In this document: positions 1 through 9,513 of the stretch, piece by piece
How the letters are laid out: each line of letters opens with the position of its first letter
How positions within the stretch are numbered: the first letter of the stretch is position 1
From: Chlamydia pneumoniae TW-183
GTDB lineage: Bacteria > Chlamydiota > Chlamydiia > Chlamydiales > Chlamydiaceae
Length of the DNA stretch: 64,000 nt
Direction: 5' to 3'
Assembly: GCF_000007205.1 (NCBI RefSeq)
Contig: NC_005043.1
Span: 620,001 to 684,000 of the forward strand
The notes under the pieces: generated by a model
Told to the model about the DNA's origin: nothing
Database searches by the model: none
What the model saw: only the letters and a program-made list of their open reading frames with translations
Translations under genes and position numbers: made by a program

Positions 1-3000
1 CAAGTAGCTTAATAAATTCTACAACGATCGATACCTCGACTCTCCAAACCCGAGCAGCATCCGCAACTCCAGCAGTGGCTCCTGTTGCTGCCGTAACTCC
101 AACACCAATCTCTACTCAAGAGACCGCAGGAAATGGAGGCGCTATCTATGCTAAACAAGGTATTTCGATATCCACGTTTAAAGATCTGACCTTCAAGTCT
201 AACTCTGCATCGGTAGATGCCACCCTTACTGTCGATTCTAGCACTATTGGAGAATCTGGAGGTGCTATCTTTGCAGCAGACTCTATACAAATCCAACAGT
301 GCACGGGAACCACCTTATTCAGTGGCAATACTGCCAATAAGTCTGGTGGGGGTATTTACGCTGTAGGACAAGTCACCCTAGAAGATATAGCGAATCTGAA
401 GATGACCAACAACACCTGTAAAGGTGAAGGTGGAGCCATCTACACTAAAAAGGCTTTAACTATCAACAACGGTGCCATTCTCACTACATTTTCTGGAAAT
501 ACATCGACAGATAATGGTGGGGCTATTTTTGCTGTAGGTGGCATCACTCTCTCTGATCTTGTAGAAGTCCGCTTTAGTAAAAATAAGACCGGAAATTATT
601 CCGCTCCTATTACCAAAGCGGCTAGCAACACAGCTCCTGTAGTTTCTAGCTCTACAACTGCTGCATCTCCTGCGGTCCCTGCTGCCGCTGCAGCACCTGT
701 TACAAACGCAGCAAAAGGAGGGGCTTTATATAGTACAGAAGGACTGACTGTATCTGGAATCACATCGATATTGTCGTTTGAAAACAACGAATGCCAGAAT
801 CAAGGAGGTGGGGCTTACGTTACTAAAACCTTCCAGTGTTCCGATTCTCATCGCCTCCAGTTTACTAGTAATAAAGCAGCAGATGAAGGCGGGGGCCTGT
901 ATTGTGGTGACGATGTCACGCTAACGAACCTGACAGGGAAAACACTATTTCAAGAGAATAGCAGTGAGAAACATGGAGGTGGGCTCTCTCTCGCCTCAGG
1001 AAAATCTCTGACTATGACATCGTTAGAGAGCTTCTGCTTAAATGCAAATACAGCAAAGGAAAACGGAGGCGGTGCGAATGTCCCTGAAAATATTGTACTC
1101 ACCTTCACCTATACTCCCACTCCAAATGAACCTGCGCCTGTGCAGCAGCCCGTGTATGGAGAAGCTCTTGTTACTGGAAATACAGCCACAAAAAGTGGTG
1201 GGGGCATTTACACGAAAAATGCGGCCTTCTCAAATTTATCTTCTGTAACTTTTGATCAAAATACCTCTTCAGAAAATGGTGGTGCCTTACTTACCCAAAA
1301 AGCTGCAGATAAAACGGACTGTTCTTTCACCTATATTACAAATGTCAATATCACCAACAATACAGCTACAGGAAATGGTGGGGGCATTGCTGGGGGAAAA
1401 GCACATTTTGATCGCATTGATAATCTTACAGTCCAAAGCAACCAAGCAAAGAAAGGTGGTGGGGTTTATCTTGAAGATGCCCTCATCCTGGAAAAGGTTA
1501 TTACAGGTTCTGTCTCACAAAATACAGCTACAGAAAGTGGTGGGGGTATCTACGCTAAGGATATTCAACTACAAGCTCTACCTGGAAGCTTCACAATTAC
1601 CGATAATAAAGTCGAAACTAGTCTTACTACTAGCACTAATTTATATGGTGGGGGCATCTATTCCAGTGGAGCTGTCACGCTAACCAATATATCTGGAACC
1701 TTTGGCATTACAGGAAACTCTGTTATCAATACAGCGACATCCCAGGATGCAGATATACAAGGTGGGGGCATTTATGCAACCACGTCTCTCTCAATAAATC
1801 AATGTAATACACCCATTCTATTTAGCAACAACTCTGCTGCCACTAAAAAAACATCAACAACAAAGCAAATTGCTGGTGGGGCTATCTTCTCCGCTGCAGT
1901 AACTATCGAGAATAACTCTCAGCCCATTATTTTCTTAAATAATTCCGCAAAGTCGGAAGCAACTACAGCAGCAACTGCAGGAAATAAAGATAGCTGTGGA
2001 GGAGCCATTGCAGCTAACTCTGTTACTTTAACAAATAACCCTGAAATAACCTTTAAAGGAAATTATGCAGAAACTGGAGGAGCGATTGGCTGTATTGATC
2101 TTACTAATGGCTCACCTCCCCGTAAAGTCTCTATTGCAGACAACGGTTCTGTCCTTTTTCAAGACAACTCTGCGTTAAATCGCGGAGGCGCTATCTATGG
2201 AGAGACTATCGATATCTCCAGGACAGGTGCGACTTTCATCGGTAACTCTTCAAAACATGATGGAAGTGCAATTTGCTGTTCAACAGCCCTAACTCTTGCG
2301 CCAAACTCCCAACTTATCTTTGAAAACAATAAGGTTACGGAAACCACAGCCACTACAAAAGCTTCCATAAATAATTTAGGAGCTGCAATTTATGGAAATA
2401 ATGAGACTAGTGACGTCACTATCTCTTTATCAGCTGAGAATGGAAGTATTTTCTTTAAAAACAATCTATGCACAGCAACAAACAAATACTGCAGTATTGC
2501 TGGAAACGTAAAATTTACAGCAATAGAAGCTTCAGCAGGGAAAGCTATATCTTTCTATGATGCAGTTAACGTTTCCACCAAAGAAACAAATGCTCAAGAG
2601 CTAAAATTAAATGAAAAAGCGACAAGTACAGGAACGATTCTATTTTCTGGGGAACTTCACGAAAATAAATCCTATATTCCACAGAAAGTCACTTTCGCAC
2701 ATGGGAATCTCATTCTAGGTAAAAATGCAGAACTTAGCGTAGTTTCCTTTACCCAATCTCCAGGCACCACAATCACTATGGGCCCAGGATCGGTTCTTTC
2801 CAACCATAGCAAAGAAGCAGGAGGAATCGCTATAAACAATGTCATCATTGATTTTAGTGAAATCGTTCCTACTAAAGATAATGCAACAGTAGCTCCACCC
2901 ACTCTTAAATTAGTATCGAGAACTAATGCAGATAGTAAAGATAAGATTGATATTACAGGAACTGTGACTCTTCTAGATCCTAATGGCAACTTATATCAAA

Positions 3001-4187
3001 ATTCTTATCTTGGTGAAGACCGCGATATCACTCTTTTCAATATAGACAATTCTGCAAGTGGGGCAGTTACAGCCACGAATGTCACCCTTCAAGGGAATTT
3101 AGGAGCTAAAAAAGGATATTTAGGAACCTGGAATTTGGATCCAAATTCCTCGGGTTCAAAAATTATTCTAAAATGGACCTTTGACAAATACCTGCGCTGG
3201 CCCTACATCCCTAGAGACAACCACTTCTACATCAACTCTATTTGGGGAGCACAAAACTCTTTAGTGACTGTGAAACAAGGGATCTTAGGGAACATGTTGA
3301 ACAATGCAAGGTTTGAAGATCCTGCTTTCAACAACTTCTGGGCTTCGGCTATAGGATCTTTCCTTAGGAAAGAAGTATCTCGAAATTCTGACTCATTCAC
3401 CTATCATGGCAGAGGCTATACCGCTGCTGTGGATGCCAAACCTCGCCAAGAATTTATTTTAGGAGCTGCCTTCAGTCAGGTTTTTGGTCACGCCGAGTCT
3501 GAATATCACCTTGACAACTATAAGCATAAAGGCTCAGGTCACTCTACACAAGCATCTCTTTATGCTGGCAATATCTTCTATTTTCCTGCGATACGGTCTC
3601 GGCCTATTCTATTCCAAGGTGTGGCGACCTATGGTTATATGCAACATGACACCACAACCTACTATCCTTCTATTGAAGAAAAAAATATGGCAAACTGGGA
3701 TAGCATTGCTTGGTTATTTGATCTGCGTTTCAGTGTGGATCTTAAAGAACCTCAACCTCACTCTACAGCAAGGCTTACCTTCTATACAGAAGCTGAGTAT
3801 ACCAGAATTCGCCAGGAGAAATTCACAGAGCTAGACTATGATCCTAGATCTTTCTCTGCATGCTCTTATGGAAACTTAGCAATTCCTACTGGATTCTCTG
3901 TAGACGGAGCATTAGCTTGGCGTGAGATTATTCTATATAATAAAGTATCAGCTGCGTACCTCCCTGTGATTCTCAGGAATAATCCAAAAGCGACCTATGA
4001 AGTTCTCTCTACAAAAGAAAAGGGCAACGTAGTCAACGTTCTCCCTACAAGAAACGCAGCTCGTGCAGAGGTGAGCTCTCAAATTTATCTTGGAAGTTAC
4101 TGGACACTCTACGGCACGTATACTATTGATGCTTCAATGAATACTTTAGTGCAAATGGCCAACGGAGGGATCCGGTTTGTATTCTAG
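1..4187 (+). CDS. pmp20: Polymorphic outer membrane protein Pmp20 (3' part, 5' end outside window)
   Basis: The open frame runs in from the left edge (codons from base 3), so only the last ~1394 residues are visible. It encodes a type V autotransporter adhesin of the chlamydial Pmp family. The passenger carries many GGA(I)/GGG(I) and FxxN motifs (GGAIYAK, GGGIYAV, FSGN, FENN, FKGN) that form a beta-helix. These are followed by the Pmp middle region (around LKWTFDKYLRWPYIP) and a C-terminal barrel from about base 3200, ending in a terminal Phe (GGIRFVF) as expected for BAM-dependent insertion. Two Ala/Pro/Thr-rich spacers interrupt the helix. The metal-ABC operon next door matches the C. pneumoniae pmp20 locus (PmpB/C clade). 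Pmp20 has been reported to trigger inflammatory responses in host cells. Assignment to pmp20 rather than another Pmp rests on context and memory. Confidence 0.9.
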   Translation, partial: SSLINSTTIDTSTLQTRAASATPAVAPVAAVTPTPISTQETAGNGGAIYAKQGISISTFKDLTFKSNSASVDATLTVDSSTIGESGGAIFAADSIQIQQCTGTTLFSGNTANKSGGGIYAVGQVTLEDIANLKMTNNTCKGEGGAIYTKKALTINNGAILTTFSGNTSTDNGGAIFAVGGITLSDLVEVRFSKNKTGNYSAPITKAASNTAPVVSSSTTAASPAVPAAAAAPVTNAAKGGALYSTEGLTVSGITSILSFENNECQNQGGGAYVTKTFQCSDSHRLQFTSNKAADEGGGLYCGDDVTLTNLTGKTLFQENSSEKHGGGLSLASGKSLTMTSLESFCLNANTAKENGGGANVPENIVLTFTYTPTPNEPAPVQQPVYGEALVTGNTATKSGGGIYTKNAAFSNLSSVTFDQNTSSENGGALLTQKAADKTDCSFTYITNVNITNNTATGNGGGIAGGKAHFDRIDNLTVQSNQAKKGGGVYLEDALILEKVITGSVSQNTATESGGGIYAKDIQLQALPGSFTITDNKVETSLTTSTNLYGGGIYSSGAVTLTNISGTFGITGNSVINTATSQDADIQGGGIYATTSLSINQCNTPILFSNNSAATKKTSTTKQIAGGAIFSAAVTIENNSQPIIFLNNSAKSEATTAATAGNKDSCGGAIAANSVTLTNNPEITFKGNYAETGGAIGCIDLTNGSPPRKVSIADNGSVLFQDNSALNRGGAIYGETIDISRTGATFIGNSSKHDGSAICCSTALTLAPNSQLIFENNKVTETTATTKASINNLGAAIYGNNETSDVTISLSAENGSIFFKNNLCTATNKYCSIAGNVKFTAIEASAGKAISFYDAVNVSTKETNAQELKLNEKATSTGTILFSGELHENKSYIPQKVTFAHGNLILGKNAELSVVSFTQSPGTTITMGPGSVLSNHSKEAGGIAINNVIIDFSEIVPTKDNATVAPPTLKLVSRTNADSKDKIDITGTVTLLDPNGNLYQNSYLGEDRDITLFNIDNSASGAVTATNVTLQGNLGAKKGYLGTWNLDPNSSGSKIILKWTFDKYLRWPYIPRDNHFYINSIWGAQNSLVTVKQGILGNMLNNARFEDPAFNNFWASAIGSFLRKEVSRNSDSFTYHGRGYTAAVDAKPRQEFILGAAFSQVFGHAESEYHLDNYKHKGSGHSTQASLYAGNIFYFPAIRSRPILFQGVATYGYMQHDTTTYYPSIEEKNMANWDSIAWLFDLRFSVDLKEPQPHSTARLTFYTEAEYTRIRQEKFTELDYDPRSFSACSYGNLAIPTGFSVDGALAWREIILYNKVSAAYLPVILRNNPKATYEVLSTKEKGNVVNVLPTRNAARAEVSSQIYLGSYWTLYGTYTIDASMNTLVQMANGGIRFVF

Positions 4188-4222
4188 GGTATACAATTAA
4201 AGATTTTATGAAATTGAGGATA

Positions 4223-4309
4223 CGGAGAGAGTGGGATTCGAACCCACGGTACGCGTTAACGCACACACGCTTTCCAAGCGTGCTCCTTAAGCCACTCGGA
4301 CATCTCTCC
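4223..4309 (-). tRNA. tRNA-Ser (anticodon GGA)
   Basis: On the minus strand the 7-bp acceptor stem GGAGAGA/TCTCTCC closes an 87-nt cloverleaf with discriminator G. The T-loop reads GTTCGAATCC and the anticodon loop CTTGGAAAG gives anticodon GGA. A long variable arm, typical of serine tRNAs, follows. The 3' CCA is not encoded. Confidence 0.93.
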
Positions 4310-4491
4310 ATATTTATAGATTTTCCAGGCAAAAAGACTTGCCGAGAACATATCTTAACCTTTCCATTTTTATCAACATCCGTCTTACTATGAGAATTTT
4401 TTCCTAAGATCACCGCTTCTTAGGATATTCGTTCTTTATTAAAATTATGCCCCAATAGAATAATAGATCATCTTATCAAACTGCTTTTGTC

Positions 4492-5328
4492 ATGCATAAA
4501 GTAATAGTTTTCATTTTCCTTACCCTATATTCGTTAAAAAGTTATGGGAATGATGTAATAGATAAGCCCCATGTTCTTGTCAGTATCGCCCCCTATAAAT
4601 TCCTAGTTGAACAAATTGCTGAAGAGACCTGTTTTGTCTATGCGATAGTTACGAATCACTATGATCCCCATACCTATGAACTTCCTCCTCAGCAAATCAA
4701 GGAGTTACGACAAGGAGACCTTTGGTTCCGTATAGGAGAGGCATTTGAAAAAACTTGTGAGAGAAACCTTACATGCCAACAAGTCGATCTTTCCCAAAAT
4801 GTCTCGCTGATTCAAGGAAAGCCTTGCTGTAATCAACATACCACGAACTACGACACCCACACTTGGTTAAGCCCTAAAAACCTTAAAGTCCAAGTGGAGA
4901 CTATCGTTACCACTTTAAGTAAAAAATATCCTCAACACGCGACTCTATATCAAAGCAATGGAGAGAAACTTCTGTTAGCTTTGGACCAACTCAATGAGGA
5001 AATTCTTACGATTACCTCCAAAGCGAAACAACGCCATATTTTAGTTTCCCATGGAGCCTTTGGGTATTTTTGCCGTGATTACAATTTCTCTCAGCACACT
5101 ATAGAGAAAAGCAGTCATGTTGAGCCTTCTCCTAAAGATGTGGCTCGCGTATTTCGTGACATTGAACAGTACAAAATTTCTTCTGTGATTCTTCTCGAAT
5201 ACTCTGGAAGACGAAGTAGTGCTATGCTGGCAGATCGTTTCCACATGCATACTGTGAATCTCGATCCCTATGCGGAAAATGTACTTGTAAACTTAAAAAC
5301 CATAGCGACGACTTTTTCTAGTTTATGA
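4492..5328 (+). CDS. Metal ABC transporter substrate-binding protein (ZnuA/TroA family)
   Basis: 278-residue periplasmic metal-binding lipoprotein-like or soluble receptor with an N-terminal hydrophobic signal ([19 protein letters not shown]). Likely metal ligands of the cluster A-I family are visible: His in DPHTYELPP, His in THTWLSPKN, His in VSHGAFGYF, and acidic residues near the end. It would capture zinc or manganese and pass it to the permease encoded two genes on. Its stop overlaps the ATPase start (ATGA), so the three genes form one operon. It corresponds to CT415/CPn0541. The specific metal cannot be told from sequence. Confidence 0.88.
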
Positions 5329-6062
5329 CAATACGAATTCTTGCTGAAGGCCTAGCTTTCCGTTACGGAAGCAAGGGACCGAATATCATTCATGATGTTT
5401 CTTTCTCTGTCTATGATGGCGACTTTATAGGAATCATAGGACCAAACGGAGGGGGGAAAAGCACCTTAACGATGTTAATTTTGGGCTTGCTTACTCCTAC
5501 ATTCGGATCCTTGAAGACTTTCCCTTCGCATTCCGCGGGGAAACAAACCCATTCCATGATCGGTTGGGTTCCCCAACATTTCTCTTATGATCCTTGTTTT
5601 CCTATCTCAGTAAAAGATGTTGTCCTCTCAGGAAGATTGTCTCAACTCTCCTGGCATGGAAAATATAAAAAGAAAGATTTTGAAGCTGTAGATCACGCTT
5701 TGGATCTTGTTGGACTTTCTGACCACCACCACCACTGCTTCGCCCATCTCTCAGGAGGACAAATCCAGCGTGTACTTCTGGCAAGAGCCTTAGCCTCCTA
5801 CCCTGAAATTTTAATTCTTGATGAGCCGACGACAAACATTGATCCTGACAATCAACAAAGAATTTTAAGTATCCTAAAAAAGCTCAACCGTACGTGCACC
5901 ATTCTTATGGTAACTCACGATCTTCACCATACGACGAATTACTTTAATAAAGTTTTTTATATGAACAAAACTTTGACTTCATTGGCAGACACTTCGACCT
6001 TAACAGACCAATTTTGTTGTCATCCCTATAAAAATCAGGAATTTTCATGCTCTCCTCACTAA
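5325..6062 (+). CDS. Metal ABC transporter ATP-binding protein
   Basis: 245-residue ABC ATPase energising the metal importer. It has Walker A (GPNGGGKST), Q-loop (WVPQHF), signature (LSGGQIQR), Walker B ([12 protein letters not shown]) and the H-switch (VTHD). A run of four histidines (about residues 134-137) sits just before the signature. The start overlaps the binding-protein stop by 4 nt and the end overlaps the permease by 16 nt, indicating translational coupling. It is the ZnuC/TroB type and corresponds to CT416. Confidence 0.93.
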
Positions 6063-6928
6063 TCCGTGATTCATTTCCCCTTCTTATTTTACTTCCCACA
6101 TTCCTAGCGGCATTAGGAGCCTCCGTAGCTGGCGGCGTTATGGGAACCTATATCGTTGTAAAACGTATTGTTTCAATTAGTGGAAGTATATCTCATGCAA
6201 TTCTAGGAGGAATTGGCCTCACCCTATGGATACAATATAAGCTTCATCTCTCTTTTTTCCCTATGTATGGAGCTATTGTAGGAGCTATTTTTCTAGCTCT
6301 TTGCATCGGCAAGATCCACCTGAAATACCAAGAAAGGGAAGACTCTTTGATTGCGATGATTTGGTCTGTGGGCATGGCAATTGGAATTATATTCATTTCC
6401 AGGCTTCCCACCTTTAATGGAGAGCTCATCAATTTTCTATTTGGGAACATTCTCTGGGTCACCCCTTCAGACCTCTATAGCTTAGGAATCTTTGATCTTC
6501 TTGTTTTAGGAATTGTGGTCCTTTGCCACACCCGGTTCCTTGCTCTTTGCTTTGATGAGAGGTACACGGCTTTAAACCATTGTTCTGTACAGCTGTGGTA
6601 TTTCCTACTTCTTGTTCTGACAGCAATCACGATTGTGATGTTGATTTATGTGATGGGAACGATTCTGATGCTTAGCATGCTCGTCTTACCTGTTGCTATA
6701 GCGTGTAGATTTTCGTACAAGATGACACGAATTATGTTCATCTCGGTCCTCTTGAATATCTTATGTTCTTTTTCTGGAATTTGCATCGCCTACTGTTTAG
6801 ATTTCCCAGTAGGTCCTACGATATCATTGCTGATGGGGTTAGGTTATACAGCGAGTCTTTGTGTGAAGAAGCGGTACAATCCGTCGACGCCTTCTCCTGT
6901 AAGTCCTGAAATCAATACAAATGTATAG
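6047..6928 (+). CDS. Metal ABC transporter permease (ABC-3 family)
   Basis: 293-residue polytopic inner-membrane protein of the ZnuB/TroC/MntB family with about eight hydrophobic helices. The conserved early region [12 protein letters not shown]...[11 protein letters not shown] is typical of ABC-3 permeases and would contact the upstream ATPase. It is the last gene of the three-gene operon. Its final 85 nt overlap the 3' end of obg on the opposite strand. Confidence 0.92.
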   Translation: MLSSLIRDSFPLLILLPTFLAALGASVAGGVMGTYIVVKRIVSISGSISHAILGGIGLTLWIQYKLHLSFFPMYGAIVGAIFLALCIGKIHLKYQEREDSLIAMIWSVGMAIGIIFISRLPTFNGELINFLFGNILWVTPSDLYSLGIFDLLVLGIVVLCHTRFLALCFDERYTALNHCSVQLWYFLLLVLTAITIVMLIYVMGTILMLSMLVLPVAIACRFSYKMTRIMFISVLLNILCSFSGICIAYCLDFPVGPTISLLMGLGYTASLCVKKRYNPSTPSPVSPEINTNV

Positions 6929-7851
6929 CTAGGGAAGCGCTTTTGGAAGCTTTGGAGGCATTCTTCCTGTTCGTCAGGAAGAAGATCATCAATTTTATTT
7001 AAAGCTACCAGCATATCTTTCTTTTCAAAATCTGGCTGATGAGAGTGGAGCTCGTGGATGAGCGTTTCTAAGTCTTCTTCGGGAGAGTTTCTCTCTCTTT
7101 TGGAGACATCGATAACAAATAGCAGTAAAAGAGTGCGCTCAATATGGCGAAGAAAATCGAGTCCTAGGCCTTTGTTTTGATGAGCTCCTTCAATGATTCC
7201 TGGAATGTCAGCGATAATCCAGGGTTTTTGATACAAACGATCTTTACAAAGGACTAGGCCCAAAGAGGGGGCCAGAGTTGTGAAGGGATAGGCTCCGACT
7301 TTCACTTCGGTATGTGCGAGTGTATTAAATAGTGTGGACTTTCCTGCATTTGGGAACCCTACCAAACCGATATCAGCAATGAGCTTAAGTTCTAACTCTA
7401 CCTGACGGATTTCTCCGGGTTTTCCTGGGGTGGCTTTTGTAGGGGCTCGGTTTACTGAGGTCTTAAAGAAGGTATTTCCTTTTCCTCCCTTTCCTCCTTG
7501 GCTCACTAGGAGACGCTCTCCATCTACGGTAAAGTCATGAAGGATTTCACCAGTCTCAGCATCACGAAGCAGGGTGCCTGTAGGGACAGAAACTATTAGA
7601 TCTTTACCACTGCGTCCTGTGCGGTTATTTGTAGCTCCTGACTGACCGTCGGGAGCCTTGAGAAAGCGGATATTTCTATAAGCTTCGAAAGAATATACAC
7701 TTGTGGTGGCTTCTATGATTACGGAGCCGCCATTGCCACCATTGCCTCCGTAAGGCCCTCCTTTAGGAAGGTATTTTTCCTTTCTCCAAGCAACAACGCC
7801 GTTTCCGCCCTTTCCAGCACGCAATTCTAAGGTAATTTGATCTACAAACAT
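6844..7851 (-). CDS. obg: GTPase Obg (CgtA)
   Basis: 335-residue ribosome-associated GTPase involved in 50S maturation. The N-terminal glycine-rich Obg fold (residues ~1-158, [24 protein letters not shown]) precedes the G domain, with G1 GFPNAGKST at ~165-173, G3 DIPG and G4 NKID. The start at 7851 ([10 protein letters not shown]) is chosen over an upstream in-frame ATG because the Obg fold begins there and a GAAGGA ribosome-binding site lies upstream. It is tail-to-tail with the metal permease and overlaps it by 85 nt. A terminator-like hairpin sits just upstream, between rpmA and obg. Confidence 0.96.
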   Translation of the reverse strand: MFVDQITLELRAGKGGNGVVAWRKEKYLPKGGPYGGNGGNGGSVIIEATTSVYSFEAYRNIRFLKAPDGQSGATNNRTGRSGKDLIVSVPTGTLLRDAETGEILHDFTVDGERLLVSQGGKGGKGNTFFKTSVNRAPTKATPGKPGEIRQVELELKLIADIGLVGFPNAGKSTLFNTLAHTEVKVGAYPFTTLAPSLGLVLCKDRLYQKPWIIADIPGIIEGAHQNKGLGLDFLRHIERTLLLLFVIDVSKRERNSPEEDLETLIHELHSHQPDFEKKDMLVALNKIDDLLPDEQEECLQSFQKRFPSYTFVLISGLTGEGVDGLYRFFTQRLAV

Positions 7852-7877
7852 GATTACGTTTTTATCCTTCTTCAAAC

Positions 7878-7922
7878 AAAAAAAGCTCAATTTGATGCCT
7901 GAGCAAAAAACCGAGCTTTTTT
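7878..7922 (-). terminator. Terminator-like hairpin between rpmA and obg
   Basis: On the minus strand GCTCA...TGAGC followed by seven T forms a Rho-independent terminator-like element. A longer alternative stem pairs AAAAAAGCTC with GAGCTTTTTT. It lies after rpmA and only ~27 nt before the obg start codon, so it either ends the rplU-rpmA message or attenuates obg. Confidence 0.65.
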
Positions 7923-7951
7923 AATGTTTCTGAAAAATTGAAAAATAGGAA

Positions 7952-8206
7952 CTAAAGTTGCTCAGGAACAACAGAGATATAAGTACGATTCGTCTTTTTC
8001 ATTACTACAATACCATCGACTAAAGCGAATAGGGTATCATCACGACCACGACCTACATTTTGTGCAGGATTCCATCGGGTCCCTCTCTGACGAACGAGAA
8101 TACTTCCTGTAGAAACTTTTTGCCCAGCGCCCACTTTAACCCCAAGGCGCTTCGATTTTGAATCTCTACCGTTTCGGCTTGCCCCTTGTCCTTTCTTATG
8201 TGCCAT
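7952..8206 (-). CDS. rpmA: 50S ribosomal protein L27
   Basis: 84-residue L27, which reaches the peptidyl-transferase centre with its N-terminus. The sequence [20 protein letters not shown] is the canonical start and needs no N-terminal processing of the Firmicutes kind. It lies directly downstream of rplU in the usual L21-L27 pair. Confidence 0.98.
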   Translation of the reverse strand: MAHKKGQGASRNGRDSKSKRLGVKVGAGQKVSTGSILVRQRGTRWNPAQNVGRGRDDTLFALVDGIVVMKKTNRTYISVVPEQL

Positions 8207-8230
8207 AACTCTAAACTCTCTAGCTTCTGT

Positions 8231-8554
8231 TTATATCAATATCTCACGGATTTTCACACGAAGGTACTTCTGACGATGTCCGTGTTTACGATGATAATTT
8301 TTGCGTTTTTTATACTTATAGGCGACTACTTTTTCTCCTTTAACATGAGAAAGATATTCGGCTTTTACTTGTGCGTTCGCAATCGTAGGGCTTCCTAGAG
8401 AGGCTTTAGTTCCATCGAATACAAAGAGGACATCTTGAAAAATGACTTCTTTATCCGAAGCAACTTCCCCTAGTAACTCGACATCAATCACATCGCCTGA
8501 GCGAACCTGATATTGCTTGCTTCCTGTTTGGATTACTGCGTAGGGCTCCATCAA
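8231..8554 (-). CDS. rplU: 50S ribosomal protein L21
   Basis: 107-residue L21 that binds 23S rRNA (YAVIQTGSKQYQV...GDVIDVELL at the N-terminus, KKRKNYHRKHGHRQ near the C-terminus). Two adjacent ATG codons (8554 and 8551) could start it. The length fits the family with either. It is first in the rplU-rpmA unit. A stem-loop lies about 45 nt upstream in the leader. Confidence 0.97.
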   Translation of the reverse strand: MMEPYAVIQTGSKQYQVRSGDVIDVELLGEVASDKEVIFQDVLFVFDGTKASLGSPTIANAQVKAEYLSHVKGEKVVAYKYKKRKNYHRKHGHRQKYLRVKIREILI

Positions 8555-8595
8555 TTTTTTCCTTATGAATCTTTCAATGCTTAAAGTTAAGCGCT

Positions 8596-8619
8596 GTTTG
8601 CTAAGTTACTTTAGCAAAC
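8596..8619 (-). promoter_or_regulatory. Stem-loop in the rplU leader / downstream of tRNA-Phe
   Basis: A 9-bp perfect inverted repeat (GTTTGCTAA/TTAGCAAAC, 6-nt loop) lies between tRNA-Phe and rplU, both on the minus strand. It has no strong U-run, so it may be a processing signal after the tRNA or an L21 leader structure. The function is inferred only from position. Confidence 0.35.
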
Positions 8620-8694
8620 TTAAGGATTATACAAAATATAAAGTCTTGGATTATAGTTTTTAACCCCTCGGAGAGCGCTATCCTCAAGCGGTTA

Positions 8695-8767
8695 TGGCCA
8701 GAGCCGGGATCGAACCGACGACACAAGGATCTTCAATCCTCTGCTCTACCATCTGAGCTATCTAGCC
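8695..8767 (-). tRNA. tRNA-Phe (anticodon GAA)
   Basis: 73-nt minus-strand cloverleaf. The acceptor stem GGCTAGA pairs with TCTGGCC (one G-T), the discriminator is A, the D-arm reads TAGCTCAGATGG, the anticodon loop TTGAAGA gives GAA, and the T-loop is GTTCGATCC. The CCA end is not encoded. Confidence 0.95.
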
Positions 8768-8982
8768 ATTTGTACTCAGTTATCATAGGAAAACATTCAG
8801 TTTAATATCAATGAGATTTCGAATTCTTCGCCTCTCTTTTTGCTATTAAGGAGTATTTCTCAAGAGAGTGCTTCGATGTAGCGAGAAAGTTTGACAAATT
8901 ACTGGAATAATGCGTGAATTTTAGAAATTTTGTAGTATCTTCTGTGAAAGAAATTCTTAAAAAAAACATATACCAGGTAGTT

Positions 8983-9513
8983 ATGGATAGAGACAATGAG
9001 GTTCCCCTGCCCAAGCCCAAATGGATTTACCGTACAGGTATTGGTCAAGACAGCCACCGCTTTCTCCCAGAAAGTTCCACGAAGCCCTGCATTTTAGGTG
9101 GTATCATTTTTGATCATTGCCCAGGATTTCAGGCAAATTCCGATGGAGACATTATCTTTCATGCCATTTGTAATGCGATTTCCTCAGTAACTAATAAAAT
9201 TATTTTAGGAAAGGTTGCTGATGAGCTTCTCCAAACACGGGGAATTACAGATAGTGGGATTTATCTTGAGGAGGCTTTAAAATCTCTGAAGCCTAATCAA
9301 AAGATTTCTCATGTCGCTATTACGATTGAAGGAAGTCGACCTAAATTTCTCTGTAAGCTATCTGCATTACGTCAAAATATTGCCCAGGTTATGAACTTAA
9401 CACCTACGGATATTGGCATTACTGCGACTTCTGGAGAGGGTTTGAGTGACTTTGGCTGTGGAGATGGCGTTCAGTGTTTCTGCGTCTTAACTGTGATGGA
9501 ATACTGTGACTAA
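8983..9513 (+). CDS. ispF: 2-C-methyl-D-erythritol 2,4-cyclodiphosphate synthase
   Basis: MEP-pathway enzyme that cyclises CDP-ME 2-phosphate, acting with IspD encoded at 46683. Metal ligands are visible in GQDSHRF (D-x-H) and in [13 protein letters not shown]. The [12 protein letters not shown] segment near the end matches the family. The frame extends upstream to a GTG at 8914, but the ATG at 8983 is preferred because an AGGT element precedes it and the resulting 176 residues are closer to the usual ~157. The middle ([12 protein letters not shown]) diverges from typical IspF. It ends 4 nt inside the convergent reductase gene. Confidence 0.9.

Noticed and set aside
9..296. Antisense and alternative-frame ORFs within pmp20 (e.g. 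9-296 minus, 1042-1248 and 1252-1683 plus)
   Set aside because: They mirror the repeat structure of the Pmp frame, have no ribosome-binding sites and no recognisable protein features.
5451..5456. G6 tract in the ABC ATPase as a phase-variation switch
   Set aside because: It is short, encodes the essential Walker A glycines and lies deep in the coding region; pure codon use explains it.
8914..8982. GTG start for ispF at 8914
   Set aside because: It adds 23 residues with no family counterpart, and a better-placed ATG with AGGT exists at 8983.
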